DNA of 64,000 nucleotides from an uncultured Anaerolineae bacterium. Its GTDB lineage: Bacteria > Chloroflexota > Anaerolineae > Promineifilales > Promineifilaceae. The position numbers and the translations under genes are program-made. The DNA lies in the NCBI GenBank assembly GCA_905479495.1, contig CAJQMR010000010.1:310001-374000 (forward strand). The letters are read 5' to 3'. The notes beneath the pieces are model-generated. The model worked only from the letters and a program-made list of their open reading frames with translations. It was not told the origin of the DNA and searched no databases. Shown here in pieces: positions 63,106 through 64,000 of this stretch (position 1 is its first letter; every line of letters starts with the position of its first letter).

Positions 63106-63136
63106 AGTATAAAGCTTTCCGTTACGTCAAAGTCAA
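63106..63136 (-). promoter_or_regulatory. MerR-type promoter with 19-bp spacer, leaderless
   Basis: Read leftwards: TTGACT (63131-63136), 19-base spacer, TATACT (63106-63111), six bases, then ATG 63099. The long spacer, with a partial dyad TTTGACG/AACGGAAAGC inside, is the hallmark of MerR-activated promoters; autoregulation is inferred. Confidence 0.75.
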
Positions 63137-63146
63137 GCCTGTAAAT

Positions 63147-63920
63147 TTACCCATTCACAAGTTGGCTGTATTCATCGGCCACATCCAAGCGCAAATCATC
63201 TGCGCCTACACCGTCGAAGGGGTTTTCTAGATCGTCTTGAATATTGTCCAGGCTAACCAACACTAGACTGTAAATCACGGCTACGATATAGCCAGCGATG
63301 GGATGCTCAGGATAGGCAATATTGGCAAAATAAGGGCCAAACAGCAGGGGAAATAAGTTCAAAAAGAGGCGGCTGTAAGCGCGCAGGGCCAGCGGCGTGC
63401 GGTAGCTGGCAATATTGTTCATTTGTTCAAAATCTATGATGAGCTGGCGCAGGTATTGGTTGGCGCGGGAAATTTCGTTGGCGGGTACGCCTGCCGCCCG
63501 GAGCTGCTCATGAGATCGCGAGAAATCAGCAAAGATGTCATAGATTTGCTGCTTGCTTTGGGATTGATCGTGCCCATTGGTGGTGAAGTGGTGGGAAACG
63601 GCCGTTAACAACCGCTGCAACAACACCCCGCCCCGTTCCACATGGCCAGTGTTATCACTTGGCCACTCACGATGGGCAAACAGCAGCGCCACGCCATGCG
63701 CCTTCAGGCTGGCAAAGGCACGCAGAGCATCTTCGCGCCGCTTGTAGGCGCTATTGATCGAAAACACCAGCGGGAACACCACAGCAATTCCAATCAACGT
63801 GGTGGGCAGATCAACCAAAAAACCGAGCTGGCGACATAAAAAAACCACCACCAGCGCCAGCAACGTAACAAGCCCGGTATGGTAATCAATAATTTTGCTA
63901 AATTGTTTGAGTGTTTGCAT
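63147..63920 (-). CDS. Bestrophin-like membrane protein
   Basis: A 257-residue membrane protein with about four hydrophobic helices (near 15-35, 37-55, 178-200 and 208-228). The C-terminal SLDNIQDDLENPFDGVGADD matches the conserved end of bacterial bestrophin-like proteins (usual xIGEDLExPF), and YRTPLALRAYSRLFLNLFP fits the preceding helix. Bestrophins form ion channels; the conserved neck residues of the classical channel cannot all be seen, so transport is only inferred. It is transcribed leftwards, upstream of the MerR gene. The start has no clear site. Confidence 0.78.
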   Translation of the reverse strand: MQTLKQFSKIIDYHTGLVTLLALVVVFLCRQLGFLVDLPTTLIGIAVVFPLVFSINSAYKRREDALRAFASLKAHGVALLFAHREWPSDNTGHVERGGVLLQRLLTAVSHHFTTNGHDQSQSKQQIYDIFADFSRSHEQLRAAGVPANEISRANQYLRQLIIDFEQMNNIASYRTPLALRAYSRLFLNLFPLLFGPYFANIAYPEHPIAGYIVAVIYSLVLVSLDNIQDDLENPFDGVGADDLRLDVADEYSQLVNG

Positions 63921-64000
63921 GGTATGACATTATTTGCTGACCAATCGTAATAAGTTTGGCTGCTTTTAGCAACCGTCAACCAGCACAACAAATTCAGGCT

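Larger units (their letters stand above)
1..64000. repeat. Highly iterated palindromic octamer ACGGCCGT, about 109 dispersed copies
   Basis: The perfect 8-bp palindrome ACGGCCGT occurs all through the window; a hand count gives about 109 exact copies (error of a few) and about 35 single-mismatch forms such as GCGGCCGT or ACGGCCGA. At roughly even base composition one copy would be expected by chance. Examples start near 3214, 4972, 6873, 8208, 14424, 20457, 29178, 33582, 39760, 47509, 50814, 56681 and 63598. The common extended form is (G/A)AACGGCCGTT(T/A)CC. Copies lie mainly inside reading frames on both strands and in all three frames, giving TAV, NGR or RPF/RPL in the proteins. It resembles HIP1 of cyanobacteria in behaviour but not in sequence. 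Confidence 0.95.

Noticed and set aside
1..64000. tRNA, rRNA or transposase genes
   Set aside because: I looked through the intergenic stretches for cloverleaf-like sequence and for insertion-sequence motifs and found none I could support; a covariance search would be needed to exclude small RNAs.

Overview
The window looks like a chromosomal segment of a Chloroflexota bacterium, probably of the Anaerolineae/Ardenticatenia type. This is inferred from style, not from a marker gene: about half G+C; lipoproteins and secreted proteins with long Pro/Thr linkers; CSLREA/beta-helix/Calx-beta surface proteins ending in an IFLP-type tail; several apparently leaderless genes. There is no rRNA, tRNA, transposase, prophage or CRISPR array that I can see. 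The strongest global signal is a palindromic octamer, ACGGCCGT, of which I count about 109 exact copies by hand (roughly one expected by chance). It lies mostly inside genes and leaves Thr-Ala-Val, Asn-Gly-Arg or Arg-Pro-Phe/Leu in the proteins.

Layout. 1-10.6 kb: a TetR regulator with a palindromic operator, an SDR enzyme, small membrane and GNAT proteins, a PknB-like kinase with a leaderless promoter, tpiA, an Imm-5-like protein, an M50-like membrane protease, a glycosyltransferase, a cytochrome P450 and a second GNAT. 10.7-17.3 kb: a possible sugar-use cluster with a GH38 alpha-mannosidase, a double-SIS sugar isomerase, a PfkB kinase and a HisN/IMPase-type phosphatase. 17.3-20.8 kb: a complete ABC-2 exporter (one ATPase, two permeases). 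21.2-24.5 kb: a secreted beta-helix protein and holB. 24.7-29.0 kb: lipid and acyl-CoA metabolism, with a PcaF-like thiolase, a phosphatidylcholine synthase and a long-chain acyl-CoA ligase. 29.2-34.9 kb: a CAP/LysM envelope protein, two tandem TolB-like lipoproteins, a rhomboid protease and an M20 peptidase. 34.9-36.4 kb: tatA-tatB-tatC. 36.8-42 kb: glgC, a small unknown gene, an HAD phosphatase, a DapA-family lyase, a class III aminotransferase and clpS. 42.3-47.3 kb: two ABC-2 permeases without an ATPase, then a NAD-linked formate dehydrogenase module (iron-sulfur subunit, fdhD, NuoE-NuoF fusion) lacking its molybdenum subunit. 47.4-50.1 kb: an Fmt-like formyltransferase, yggX and an ATP-grasp ligase. 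50.3-60.5 kb: three giant tandem paralogous surface proteins. 60.6-64 kb: an esterase lipoprotein, an ankyrin lipoprotein translationally coupled to a MerR regulator, and a bestrophin-like protein.

Between genes there is a layer of structured repeats: three long-arm inverted repeats with the arm AGATTGGNCCAATTT, heptanucleotide tandem repeats arranged as mirrored arms, an interlocked set of three inverted repeats before the PfkB gene, and a block of three strong hairpins near 42.1 kb. Together with the octamer these resemble in kind (not in sequence) the HIP1 and STRR repeats of cyanobacteria, and they are the most promising undescribed material here. Five genes have a -10 box placed exactly six bases before the start codon, which points to leaderless translation as a regular mode.
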